A stretch of DNA of 64,000 bases, taken from Aselliscus stoliczkanus (Eukaryota; Chordata; Mammalia; Chiroptera; Hipposideridae). Below are positions 34,655-45,525 of the stretch, one piece after another; the stretch's first letter is position 1, and the number at the start of each line of letters is the position of its first letter. The stretch covers positions 76,050,687 to 76,114,686 of the forward strand of contig CM066732.1 of NCBI GenBank assembly GCA_033961575.1, given 5' to 3'. The position numbers and the translations under genes are program-made. The notes under the pieces are model-generated. The model searched no databases and was not told where the DNA came from. It saw nothing but the letters and a program-made list of their open reading frames with translations.

Positions 34655-35050
34655 TTTTAAATGTTTATTTTCACTTAATTTCAGACTTTTCAGAAAGTTT
34701 TAAGAAAAGTACAAAGAATTACTGGATACTCTTCACCCAGATTCCCTAAATGTGCATATTACCACCTTTGCTTTGTCCTCCCCTTCCTCCCTCCCCACCT
34801 TTATACACATACCCACACATACCCGGTACCCATCTATTTTTGTATAAACCATTTGAGTAATTTGCCTCTTTACCCTTAAACACTTCAGTGTGAATTTCCT
34901 AAAACCAAGTAATTCTCTTAAATCCTCATTATAGTAATAAAGGTCAGGAATTTATACTGATGCTTATCTAATCCACAGGCTTTTATTCACATTCCACCAT
35001 TTGTTTCAGTAATGTCCTTAATGTCAAAAGGAAATTCAAGATAATGTGTG
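34655..35050 (-). mobile_element. L1 3' UTR fragment, antisense
   Basis: Complement of an L1 3' UTR ('acttcagtgtgaatttccta', 'ataaaggtcaggaatttata'). Confidence 0.6.
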
Positions 35051-35150
35051 GCATTCAGTGCATATCTTTTTAAACTTCTTTAATCTGGAAAAATTCCTGA
35101 GTCTTTGTATTACATAACATTGGACACCGTTAAAAGCACAGGCCTACAAA

Positions 35151-35316
35151 GGGCCGGCCGAGTGGCTCAGTTGGTTAAGAGCTCGCTCAAGAGCGTGAGC
35201 TCTGAGCAACAGGGTTGCCAGTTGGATTCCCGGCCTGAGCTGAGCAGCTCCTGAGCTGCCAACAGGTGGCGGGATGGCTCAGCTAACAAAAAAAAAATTA
35301 TATTAAAAAAAAACAC
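35151..35316 (+). mobile_element. tRNA-derived SINE, 'gctc' form
   Basis: Forward copy of the 'gctc' family; target duplication unclear. Confidence 0.88.
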
Positions 35317-35401
35317 AGTCCTTCAATTTGAGTTTATTTAATTATTGGGTTTAGGTTATATACTTTTGGCAGAAGTACCACAGAGCTGATACTCAGATTT
35401 T

Positions 35402-35527
35402 CTTTTTTCTTTCTTTTTTTTTTTTTTTTTTTGAGGGCAGTGTCACTGGCCCTCATATGTGGGATCCGAACCAGGGCCGCTGGCATCCCAAAACCAGCTC
35501 TTAACCAATGCTCCACTCGACCGGCCC
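35402..35527 (-). mobile_element. Short tRNA-derived SINE
   Basis: Reverse short-family copy with a long T tract. Confidence 0.88.
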
Positions 35528-35604
35528 AGGCACTGCTTGCTTTGATCATTTGGTTACAGTGATGTCTACGGGTTTCTCAATGGCAGAGTTACTATTTTAC
35601 ACTT

Positions 35605-35729
35605 CGTTTGTTTTTTTTTGTTTGTTCGTTTTTTTGAGGGCAGTGTCACTGGCACTCCTATGTGGGACCGAACTGGGGCCGCTGGCTTCCCAGGCCAGCG
35701 CTTAAACCACCATGCCACTCGGCCAGGCC
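35605..35729 (-). mobile_element. Short tRNA-derived SINE
   Basis: Reverse short-family copy, duplication tattttacactt on both sides. Confidence 0.9.
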
Positions 35730-35802
35730 CTATTTTACACTTTGGAATTAAAAAGTATTCTGCAGGGATTATGTAAATATACCATCACTCAACCAGCACT
35801 AT

Positions 35803-36010
35803 CCAATAGAACTTTGTGCAATGATGGAAATATTCTGTACTCACCACTCCAGTATCATAACCACTAGCCTTTATGTGGCTATCAAACATTTGAAATGTGG
35901 GTAGTGCAACTGAGGAACTAAGTTTGTATTTACTTTCAATTGATAGATATTTAAATTTTATGTAGTTGCATGTAGCTAATAGCTACAGTATTGACATTTT
36001 AGCCTCACAC
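35803..36010 (+). mobile_element. MER5A-like hAT element
   Basis: Reads 'cactatccaatagaactttg' and later 'gtgcaactgaggaactaagt', the familiar MER5A sequence. Confidence 0.75.
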
Positions 36011-36670
36011 TGTTTTTAGCCTCTCCATGAATTTTGTCTGAATCAATTATGATGGTTGCCAAGTGGTCATTTTCTAATTCCATCGTTCTTTATACATTAT
36101 AGTTGACTTTCTACTCTAAGGAAGAGGTTTTCCTTTATCCCCATTTATATATTAATGGAATCCAAATATACTTAAATTTGTCTTTATACATGTCTCTAAA
36201 TTTAGATGCTAGTTCATGTCTTTTACAAATGGGTGCTTAGGTATGAATTTTATAAAATTCTTTTATATAATCTTACTGTTTTTATAAAAAACTGCTATAA
36301 ATCTATGCTGATGTGTATTTTAATGGCTAAAGGAATGGTAAGAACCTATCATACAGTCAGAAAATGTTCAGTAGTTTAACTTGGATACAGCGTGCATATT
36401 TTGTCCCTCATTAGAACATGCCAGGTAATTTAAAATATTAATATTGGTCTAGATGGAAATTTACTGAAGAATCTAGTATATGCAAAGTAATTGTACATGA
36501 AACAAATTATGTAATTTTATGTCCTTAAACCTTTATTTGTGTATAATAAACAGCTGTTTCTAAAATTCTTTTTTAACAAATTTATAGTTATATGATTTCT
36601 AATAGTGTGTATTGTCAGTAAGACTACCAAGCTATTTGAATTTTGTAATTTGTTTTCCCTTCCTTTTTAG

Positions 36671-36724
36671 GGTAACCTACAGTTGCTGCAGAACTGCCTG
36701 GCAGTGTTAAATGGAGACACATAA
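36671..36724 (+). CDS. SNX6: SNX6 last coding exon, residues ~390-406 and stop
   Basis: After acceptor tcctttttag the frame reads GNLQLLQNCLAVLNGDT and then TAA. This is the conserved C-terminus of SNX6 and ends the BAR domain. Confidence 0.96.
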   Translation, partial: GNLQLLQNCLAVLNGDT

Positions 36725-37375
36725 GCCACACTCCACCTTCTGGTTAAAAAGGGCTGCCTTCCTTCAGATTGTATTTTTGTTTTCTTAATGATGTTAGGCA
36801 TTTACTGCTCACTGGAAACAAGAGAAACAGCTGACAAAGTGCATCTACTCTCTTTTCTTCTGAGAAACAATGGAGCGGTGCCGTCCGCAGGTGTGCCAGT
36901 CTGGTGAACACCGCACTCCTGCACCTGCGTGCTCTCCACGGCAGCTGTCGCTCCTCGTGCTGCGCTCCTTCTCAAAAGCCCAAAGTTCAGTCTTTTTTAA
37001 AGTAGCCTCTATAACTGTTTATTTTATGAATAGTATTCCTTATGGCTGCCAATCTTATTTACCTTTAAGTAATTTCTGAAGTTTAACCCTTTCAAAAATG
37101 TATTCTTCAAACAAGATAAAGATTGCCATTACCTTTTTTTGAATTTTGTTTTTAAGAAAACATTGTATACCACGTTAGCTCATTCATGTATCCTGGTAAA
37201 GCATCTTAATCAGACTTATTTTTAATCAATGAATATTTCTTAGAAGTTTTGGGACAGACTTTATGTAATCTTTCTAAGTATGATTTCTGAAAAAAAGCAA
37301 ATGCATTAGTATGTTTGCCTTAAACTTGTAGACTAAACCAACTATTGTCAAATAAACAGTGATAACAGTGATGGT
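36725..37375 (+). other. SNX6: SNX6 3' UTR with polyadenylation signal
   Basis: Sequence following the stop has the AT-rich look of a 3' UTR. A canonical AATAAA lies at 37351-37356, in the context ttgtcaaataaacagtgata. Cleavage is expected some 10-30 bases later. Another possible signal, AATAAA within taataaatctac near 37422, could give a longer form. The open frame at 36870-37079 is in the UTR and is not a gene. Confidence 0.8.
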
Positions 37376-38039
37376 TTTTAATTCTGTGGTCATTGTATCA
37401 CTCTAAAACCTGGAGTAGCTATAATAAATCTACTCCTATATAATGCTTGACAGAGCAGGTCTTAGCTTTTCGTATTTCCTTTAAAGCAGTATAGTGAACC
37501 AAGTTCACCAACCCCTTTACAAAAGAATGAGCTGCTTCTCTGCTTTTAGCACTTCACAGAAAATGAAATTGGGGAGAGGCAGGTTAGGGACAGCTATTTC
37601 TAAAGAGCAGGAGCTAAGAATATGGTCTGTTACAGTTTCCTGGATTCTTCCCTAGCTCAGCCAGTTAACCATATGACATTGAGCTACTTGGTAGCTGTCA
37701 TGCCAGTGTATAGATTAGTATGTAGAGAAAGAGGGCTGCTACAGGGAACAGCACTTGACGTGAGGAAAATACTGAAATATTTGGAAGAAAAGGGTACAAA
37801 ATCTTCCCAGACGGTCCTGATTAGTACCTGGACTAGGTCCCAAGGCCAGTCCTGGTGATTCCAGCCTTCCTCCGCACACGTTCTCTTGCCTCACTGTTGC
37901 ACTGGTTAATGTTTCTCTAACGTTTCCTGATGCCCTCTGAACTGTTGATTTTTCTGTTGGCTGAGAGATCTGTGAGTTCAGTCCTTCATGTCACCTTCAC
38001 TGGCGAAAATTTACCCATGTGATGCTCACCAGTGGGTGA

Positions 38040-38235
38040 ACGTGAGATGGAGAGCCCCAGCTTCTGGATTCGATGCCCTTCCTTCACCCAGTGCCCTTAG
38101 CCTCAGGCAGGTTCACTTGACCTTTCTCTGCTATCAACGACATATTGACCTACCTCACAGGGGTGTTGTGAGGATTAATAAATGTTGGTACAGTGCTTTG
38201 GAAATGTGAAGATGCTGTGTAAATGCTAAGAAATA
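38040..38235 (+). mobile_element. MIR SINE fossil
   Basis: The segment 'cctcacaggggtgttgtgag' followed by 'gattaataaatgttggtaca' matches the MIR core and 3' end. Confidence 0.65.
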
Positions 38236-39688
38236 GCAAGTAGAGAGCAAAAAGCTATAATGTTCCACATACCCATCAGTGGATGATACACACCTTGACC
38301 CCTTATATTTTTAGAGTACTTGTTGGGGTGGGGGTAGACTGGAAGGAGCAGTGTGAGGGCAGGGCGGTGGGTTCCTTAATATATAAATTAACTTGACTAC
38401 TGCACTATGCAAGGATTTTCTCACTAACAAATCGTACAAATTAGGTAAAAAATGTATGTTATTCCCTCAAAGGGTATACGGAGAAAAGATTCTACTTTGC
38501 ACCTTCAGAAAAATTGAAACATTATTCCATAACTCACTGCTTGTCCCTAATAAAAATAGCCCTAGATTTATTGTTCATTGAGTTGTGGCATTCAATTAAA
38601 CATTTATTGGACGTTGTTCCTGGGGAACAAAGGTGAAACAGGAAGATGCCAAATGGGAGAGACACCGTGTACAGACAGTCTAGGGTTCCCATCAAGTGAT
38701 GATGCTTTCTGCTCAGAGGGAGGACCTGGAGCAGACCAGCCAGTGGGAATGGCTTGGGGAGCCAACAACGGTGGGAACCAGAGTAGTGAGGTGAAGAACG
38801 AGATTATGCGATGAGATTGAAGAATGACGAGGAAATTGCAAAAGAAAGTGGGTCAGCGTTATGGATTTCTCTGGATAGAAACCCAAGAATGGAATTGCTG
38901 GGTCATAAGGTAGTTGCATTTCTAGTTTTTTGAGATACCTCCATACTGATTTCCATGGTAGCTACACCTATCTGCAATCCCACCAACAGTGTACAAGGAA
39001 GGGTTCCTTTTCTCCACATCCTTGTTAGCAACTGCTTGTTGATTTATTGATGATAGCCATTCTCACAGGATTGAGATGGTACCTAATTGTGGTTTTTATT
39101 TGCTTTTCTCTAATGATTATTGAGATTGAGCATTTTTTCATATATCTTGGCCATCTGTATGTCCTCTTTAGAAAAATGTCTCTTCATGCCCTCCGCCCAT
39201 TTTTTTAACTGGGTTGTTTTTATGGTGTTGAGTTAAATGGGTTTTTTATAAATTGTGGATATTAACCCCTTATCTGATGTATCATTGGCAAATGCTAATT
39301 CGAAAAATATATGGACCCCTATGTTTATTGCAGCACTATTCACCATAGCCAAGATATGGAAACAACCAAAATGCCCACCGATAGATGATTGGATAAAGAA
39401 ACGGTGGTACATTTATGCAATGGAGTATTACCCATAAAAAAGAATGAAATCACCATTTGCAACAACATGGATGGACCTAGAGAATATTACTACGCTAAGC
39501 GAAATAAGTCAGACTGAGAAAGACAAATACCATTAGGTCTCACTTATATATGGAATTTAAAGAACAGAATAAATGAACAAACAAAACAAACAGATCCAGA
39601 AGAAAAGAAAAAACAACAACTGAGGGTTACCAGATTGGGGGGCGGTAGGAATGGGGCAGAAGGTGAAGAGATTAGAAAGTACAAGTTA

Positions 39689-40143
39689 GGGCCAGCCGAG
39701 TGCCCCATTGGTTAAGAGTTGGCTTCCTGGCCCGGAGCTCTGAACATCGGGGCCGCTGGCTTGGATACCACATATCCAAGGTATCCAAGGATACCTCCAC
39801 CTGGAGCTGGACTGCCGTGAGTCCCCAGCGAAAGCGTAGGCTGCAGCCCCTGCTGCAGTGGGCTACCGTGAGTGGCCGGCAGCCAGTGTGACCGGCCCGT
39901 GAGCCGCTGTCCAACGGCCAGCGACCGATTGCCTCATCCCGGAAGAGCGCGATGATCATAAGACCAACATGGGCCAGTGAAGCGACGTCCGCCACAACTA
40001 GAGGAACACAGGGACAGCAACTTGTCTGTTCCCCTTCCCCTGATTCCCCAACGCTGTTCCCCCCTCCCAGTAGTCTGTTCCTCTTCCTCGACTCCCCAAC
40101 GCTGCTCCCCTTCGCCAATTCCCCAATTTAAAAAAAAAAAAAA
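39689..40143 (+). mobile_element. Long tRNA-derived SINE
   Basis: Forward long-family copy, more diverged than the SNX6 intron copies. Flanks agtacaagttag and agtacaaattag form the target duplication. Confidence 0.88.
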
Positions 40144-40355
40144 AGAGTACAAATTAGTAGTCACAGTATAGTCATGGGGATATGAAATACAGTATGGGGA
40201 ATATAATAATGTAAAGATTATGTGGGGGTGCCACATGGGCAGCGGACTCATCAGGGAGATCACTCCATGGACTGTGTAGATGCCTGACCACCGCGCTATA
40301 CACACCTGAAGCTGAAATTGAACAATACTGAATGTCGACTATAATTAAATACTCA

Positions 40356-40356
<1 letters not shown>

Positions 40357-40397
<41 letters not shown>
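40357..40397. repeat. (TA)n microsatellite
   Basis: About 20 TA repeats within the L1 3' UTR. Confidence 0.97.
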
Positions 40398-40399
<2 letters not shown>

Positions 40400-40736
40400 T
40401 GGAATGTGGTGTACAGCATAGGGAATATAGTCGATGGTATAGTAACAACTATATACGATGTCAGAGGAGTATGAGTTTGGTGGGGTTATCATTTTGTGAG
40501 GGATTTAAATGTATATTATATTGCTTTGGACACGTGAAACTAATAAAAAAAAAACAGTCTACGGTTTGAAAGGAATCACTCAACAGCAGACAAAAATATT
40601 GGAAAAAAAAAAAACCACGAAGGCCTTGCCGTCATATTTTAAACGCACAGTGCTGCTCTAAAACAGGAATTGGCAAAGGATGGCCTGTGGACCAAATCAG
40701 GCCCAGCAGCTGCTTTTGTAAATAAACTTTTATAGC

Positions 40737-40737
<1 letters not shown>

Positions 40738-40801
<64 letters not shown>
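40738..40801. repeat. (CA)n microsatellite
   Basis: About 30 CA repeats directly after a hAT-like fragment (40665-40737, 'ggcctgtggaccaaatcagg'). Confidence 0.97.
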
Positions 40802-40803
<2 letters not shown>

Positions 40804-41342
40804 TCACTGCAAAATTTGCAGTGGATGAAGTTCCCACTTTGCCCTGGTTTTTTTCCTCAAGGTTGAAATCTTGACTTTTTCCCCCTATAGGTTTGACTAG
40901 GTTTAGTTGTTGCGTACGTTGAACCAGTTCACCTGTTGGAAGTAATTTGAGACAGGCTTACTCAAGAAGACGCCGGGGGGGGGGGGGGGGGACGGGCCCG
41001 AGTAAGTAAGTGGGTTGGGGAAACCTTAACTTCCAAGTTTAACGGACTATCCTCATAACAGTGGTGTCTAGTGAGGACGAGTCCCTTGAGGACGGCTGGC
41101 GGAAACAAAATAGGCTGAAACAACCTTTTTACCGAAAGGAAGGTGAGACCAACCCCAGGGCGCACGATGATGCTTCGTGAGGGGGGCACCGGAGCCGGCC
41201 AGGTAGCGAAGATGGCCTGGGGAGTCAACAACCGGGTGAGAACCTGTGGAGCGAGAGGAAAGGGTTTCTGCGAGGCGACTGGAGGATAGCAGGAGGGGAC
41301 ACTGCAAATGAAAGTGGGTCAGGCGTGTAGACCAGTGAGGCT

Positions 41343-41480
41343 GAGAGACTGGTATATATCTATATATACCAGTCTCTCTATATATACATATATATACACA
41401 CACACATATATATATATATACATATACATATATATACATATACATATATATATACATATATATACATATACATATATATA
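41343..41480. repeat. Perfect hairpin followed by TA/CA-rich repeat
   Basis: A perfect 16-bp inverted repeat (GAGAGACTGGTATATA, loop TCTA) at 41343-41378 is followed by about 100 bp of mixed TATA, CATA and CACA repeats. Confidence 0.95.
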
Positions 41481-42300
41481 TGATATTCGTAATGTTTCGT
41501 ATTAATAAAACCATAAAAGTTGACCTCATTGACCTTTCTGAAGCGGGGCACTACTGCAGAAAAGAAAATTGAGTAAAATGGGAGAGGGGGCAAGGGTGGT
41601 TGGTTTAAAAGAAGAAGTTCTGTGGGAGGGGAGAGAGCGACTCAAGCCGGCCCTAAAACCGGGGGCTGAAACTCTACTTGCCTTTAAAACCAGGGAGTGC
41701 AAGTCTTTTTGAATGTACGCCGCCGTCTCCGGGTAGAGATGGGAACACGTCCAGAACGTGTCCACCTGCACCCACGCCCATCCTCTTTCTCTGTGGACAA
41801 GCAATATAAAAACGAGCGGGAGAGCTCGACATTAAGCAGGCTATAAGCTGGGCTACGAGTAACTAAAACAATGAGCCGCTTGGACAGGGCATCTTTCGCC
41901 TCTTCTCATTCCTATCCTGCCGGGATCAACCCACCAGCCCTTATACTTCGGGGTTCGCCATGATTTCTTGCGGATGAAAAAACAGAGCCGGGAATACGAA
42001 GGAGCAAAGCAAGCCAAAACTGCAGTTGTTGTGACTATCAAGAATTTTAACATCATGCCCCAAGGCGAAATAAGTTCTCCGTCACAGTGTCAGTTTCGGG
42101 GTGATTCTCTCGCGTGGCATCTCCTCAGACAGCTTCCAGCGAACGACAGAGAGGTGGGCACACCGCTTGAGAAATCCTAGCCTTAAACCCCCTTCAGCTG
42201 GCTCAAAATAAAAGTTTAAAAAGAGACGGTAGTAGCAAGACACCCGCAAAAACGAGACAACAACAGTTAAGAAAACAAAGCGACCCGAGACAGCCCCAAG

Positions 42301-42322
42301 TCCTGTTCTTAGTACCGAAAAC
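42301..42322 (-). terminator. 3' box of the variant U1 gene
   Basis: On the minus strand, just after the RNA end, GTTTTCGG...AAGAACAGGA resembles the snRNA 3' box GTTTN0-3AAARNNAGA. It is less perfect than in the four canonical copies. Confidence 0.5.
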
Positions 42323-42324
42323 GC

Positions 42325-42488
42325 CAGGGGAAAGCGCGAACGCAGTCCCCCACTATCACAAATTACGCAGTCGAGTTTCCCGCATTTGGGGAAATCGCAG
42401 GGGTCAGCACATCCGGAGTGCAATGGATGAGCCTCACCCTGGGAAAACCACCTTCGTGATCGTGGTATTGCCCCTGCCAGGTAAGTAT
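42325..42488 (-). ncRNA. U1 snRNA, variant copy (9 differences)
   Basis: Exactly 164 nt, as in human U1. The 5' end ATACTTACCTG, which pairs with 5' splice sites, is intact. So are the U1-70K loop GATCACGAAGG, the U1A loop ATTGCACTCC and the Sm site AATTTGTG. Against the four other copies it differs at RNA positions 19, 20, 27, 53, 60, 107, 123, 133 and 157. At 157 it carries the base I recall from human U1. Changes at 20, 27 and 60 keep or strengthen stem pairs, and 107 is in a loop; 19 breaks a pair in stem-loop I. With the promoter kept at exact spacing it may be an expressed variant or a young pseudogene. Confidence 0.85.
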
Positions 42489-42528
42489 GAGTTGCTCTGC
42501 CCGCCACGGCCCCGACTCTCGCGCTCGC

Positions 42529-42712
42529 CTCGCTTTACACGCACGGTCACTTCCCTCTCGCGGCCTCCGCACCCTCGCTGCCTCAGGGCCCCTCGCCCCA
42601 TCCTCGCCCGTCGGGAGAGTAACCTCTGGGGCATTTGGATCTCGGGACGCGCGGGACGTGGGGCGCAGGCTGAGCGGGACCGGCAGCCCCTGCGCGCCCT
42701 GCTCATCCGCAT
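42529..42712 (-). promoter_or_regulatory. U1-type promoter (PSE and DSE) of the variant copy
   Basis: The PSE at 42529-42551 reads agtgaccgtgcgtgtaaagc on the minus strand, starting 41 bases from the RNA start as in the other copies. An octamer-like ATGCGGAT lies at 42705-42712, about 220 bases upstream. Homology with the other U1 promoters stops near 42745. There is no TATA box, as expected for Pol II snRNA genes. Confidence 0.8.
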
Positions 42713-43989
42713 ACGCCACGCCCTTGTCGTGACGTCCCTGGCGTTCTTGCTTTTCTCTCCGCGGGCGACCGTAGTAGAGTTAGGTCAGCTGTGACTCGCG
42801 TAGATCGAATGAATATTCGTTTGTAGTTTAAAGTTATATTGAGGGGTTCGATTTTCTCACCGTGTTTTTCTAATCTCTTCCCTGGTGGGAAATAACAGTT
42901 TGGGCTTGTCAGCCCTCGGATAGGTTTCTAGTTTGTTTCCGTTTTTATGGCTGCTTTTGTGGCCCGGAGCAGGTTAAGGGCAGGTTTGTCTGACCTCTAG
43001 GTTTCTCTAGATATGATGCACTGACTGTGTTCAGTGAAAAAAATAAGTGCGTAAATATATGTAGTATGCTACCCTTTGTCTAGGAAAATTATGAAAATAG
43101 AAAAAAAAATGACTTTAGAACGCAGCCCATTGACTGTAAGCATCTTCAAGGATAAGGACAAGAACTGCAAACAAATACTGAAGAGTCCCACAGTAAGTTT
43201 ACTTAGCGCTGTGTGCACTGTAGGAATGAGCTAATGAGTAAAAACGGTTGTTGGGAGTCAAGGTTCTCACTGTGGGAGGAGGTAGAAAGAAATACGGAAT
43301 GGGGGAGGGCAAGGAGGAAGCATGTGGTGTTAAGTTGGAAATTGGAATTGAAGCTATCGGTGTGGTGGGCTCGTTATTGTTAACAGATACAGATACGCGT
43401 AGGGAATATATGTATTTACTAGCTCTACCCACCGAAGAGGCCTGGAAGCAAAGACACCCAGTAGCAGTGAGCGTACCTAGTGTCCTGCTCTTGCTTCCTA
43501 AATGCCATTCCCCACCAAAAAGAACCACTGCTCTTTGGAGACAGAGATGATTTCCAAGAGTCGGGGAAGGTGACTCCTTCCCTGGATGAGCCTGGAACAT
43601 CTTGTGCCGGAAAATAAGGAAATGCTTCAAAAATTATATGAACATCTCAAAAGGTAGCCAACTTGAAGGGGCTTTCATAAGTCCAACCTGAACATCAAAG
43701 TAAATAAAAACGGTTATGGATTAGAAACAACTGAATAACAACCATATCGATTGTACATAAGGGAAGGAAGGAAAGTTCTTCCTTACAATCGAACACCAAC
43801 TAATAGATAATAGAATGAATGCTGGAATTAAGAGAAATCAACTTTGGCAATCATAATGCAGGAGCCATCAATGGATATCAGAATCTGTTGTGTTAAAAGT
43901 TTGAGAAGGAACAGGATATTTACATATCTTCAAATCATCTCCTCCACACAAATCACTTAACAATTACAAAAGGCAAGCCCGGCGAACAC

Positions 43990-44475
43990 CTCCGGGAGGC
44001 AGATGGTCACAGTACTGGCCCCATGTGCACCCGCGTGCTTCCGTCGTACCCTCCCGTATTGACTCTGGGCTTGGCTACGTGACCTTCTTTGGCTAGTGGA
44101 ACATTAGCAGAAGATTTTTTTGTTGAAAAGCATTTTCTCATCGGGACTTGCTCTCACTTGCTGTCCCAAGACCACCATGAGAAGAAGCCTGGGTTAGCCA
44201 ATTGGAGGCTAACCTGTAGGAGGTTAGCCTGTTGGAGGAAGCCTGGGTTATATAGCCTGTTGGTGAAGATGAACCATGTCAGCGGAGTACCCTTAGACTG
44301 ACCAGGCCCCAGCTGACTGTAGCTGTATGGGTGAACCCACCTGAGACCTGAAGAACTGCCCGGCTGAACCCAGAATTGCAGATCCATAGAACTGTGAGCA
44401 AATAAAGTGGTCATCAATTCAAATCAATATGCTTTAGGGTGATTTGTTACCCAGCAATGGATAACTGATACACCA
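43990..44475 (+). mobile_element. MLT1-like LTR (ERVL-MaLR)
   Basis: The 3' part reads 'gtgagcaaataaagtggtca' and 'gggtgatttgttacccagca', then 'atggataactgatac', the typical MLT1 end. The middle contains a local duplication of 'agcctgggtta' and 'ttagcctgttgg' motifs (44186-44265). Confidence 0.7.
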
Positions 44476-44839
44476 CCTTAACGAAGCAATCGATGTTACC
44501 ACCACCAACAATTGAACAAACTGACTTCATGTGCCTCCAAATGTGATGCCCAGGAGAGGACAATGTATTAATTTGATAGGGCAGTCACGATAAAGTACAG
44601 GCATGCCTCATGTTATTGTGCTTCAATTTAGCGCACCTCACAGATGTTGCAAGGATGGTGGATAGGCAAGACTATCCACCAGCAAAAAAGGTAAAGACTC
44701 GCTTTTTGTGATCCTCACTTCATTACCGTGGTCTGGAACCAAAACTGTAAAATATCTCCGAGGTGTGCCTGTGCCACCACCTGGGTGGCTTAAAACAACA
44801 GACATTTATTCTCTCGTTGTTCTGGAAGCTAGAAGTCTG

Positions 44840-44936
44840 GGCCGGCCGAGAGGCGCGGTGGTTAAGCGCTGGCTTGGGAAGCCAGCGGCCCCGGTTCGGT
44901 CCCACATATGAGGGCCAGTGACACTGCCCTCAAAAA

Positions 44937-44987
<51 letters not shown>

Positions 44988-44989
44988 AA
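44840..44989 (+). mobile_element. Short tRNA-derived SINE with (AATA)n tail
   Basis: Forward short-family copy with a long AATA microsatellite tail; no clear target duplication. Confidence 0.88.
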
Positions 44990-45307
44990 TGCATACCTGA
45001 ATGTGATTATTGGACAAACCCAAAATTGAAGGATAGTTTACAAAATAACTGGCCTGTAGTCTTCAAAAATGCCTGCGTAATGAAATACAAAGAGCACGTG
45101 GAACTATTTCAGATCAAAGTAGGTTAAAGAGATATGACAACTGAATGCGACGCGTGGTTTTAAATTTTCCTTTGGTATAAAGGACATCATTAGGACAATT
45201 GATGGACATTGAATAACGTCTGTAGAGTAAATAATATTGTATCAATGTTAACTTCTTGACTTTGATCATTGTAGTTGGGGTTGGTTAAAATGATCCTTTG
45301 TTTTTAG

Positions 45308-45405
45308 GAACTACGCGCCAAGAAAGGAAGCTTCCTGAAACAACCACTAATCCAAAAGGATGCTACAATACGTTTCCTTGGATCTTTCCGCAGCGAGGAC
45401 CTCAG
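45308..45405 (+). other. Possible exon of unknown transcript
   Basis: A 98-bp segment lies between a good acceptor (ctttgtttttag) and a good donor (ctcaggtgag). It is open in two frames and contains several CpG. I do not recognise a protein in either frame. It could belong to a non-coding RNA or be chance. Confidence 0.2.
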
Positions 45406-45525
45406 GTGAGCCTTCCCTGACCCTATAATCTCTAGTCTTGTGTGTTGCCTTGCTGTGCTCCGCAGCACCGACCACTCACGAAAACACCGTGGTTTTTGCT
45501 CACGCCTGGTGAAGATGCCCCTTTA

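Larger units (their letters stand above)
28557..36670 (+). other. SNX6 last intron
   Basis: About 8.1 kb and extremely rich in SINEs (seventeen copies listed separately). It also holds a hAT-type fossil (32320-33345), a second hAT-like fossil (33425-33645), L1 3' pieces near 30940-31160 and 34655-35050, and a MER5A-like copy. The last 650 bases before the final exon look unique. Confidence 0.8.
1..37375 (+). other. SNX6: SNX6 gene, 3' part (eight coding exons, introns, 3' UTR)
   Basis: Sorting nexin 6 is a PX-BAR protein of the SNX-BAR part of retromer. It pairs with SNX1 or SNX2 on early endosomes and helps tubule formation and endosome-to-Golgi retrieval; it also binds the dynactin subunit p150Glued. 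Eight exons with GT-AG borders splice into one open frame of 235 codons including the stop. The protein reads from LSVRGKNKKEK through KIEARVSADEDLKL to NCLAVLNGDT and would be residues 173-406 if the protein has the usual 406 residues. This covers the amphipathic linker and all three long helices of the BAR domain. The PX-domain exons are not seen and must lie left of base 1. No frameshift or stop breaks the frame, so the gene looks intact. SNX5 is the close paralogue, but the sequence and C-terminus match SNX6. Identity is from memory of the family. Confidence 0.95.
38855..40560 (+). mobile_element. L1 with 5' inversion, carrying a long SINE
   Basis: 38855-39292 is antisense L1 ORF2/3' sequence. 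39293-40560 is the adjoining sense part through the 3' UTR, ending in an A-run near 40548. The two halves join at neighbouring points of the L1 consensus, the signature of twin priming. The long SINE at 39689 sits in the sense part. Confidence 0.8.
37376..42300. other. Intergenic region between SNX6 and the U1 cluster
   Basis: It holds a MIR fossil, a 5'-inverted L1 with a SINE, two TA/CA microsatellites, a G-run, a short hairpin and a diverged direct duplication, listed separately. No gene was recognised. 37440-38030 and 41500-42300 show nothing that I can name. Confidence 0.75.

Noticed and set aside
36870..37079. 69-codon frame after the SNX6 stop
   Set aside because: Lies in the SNX6 3' UTR before the AATAAA signal; no support as a gene.
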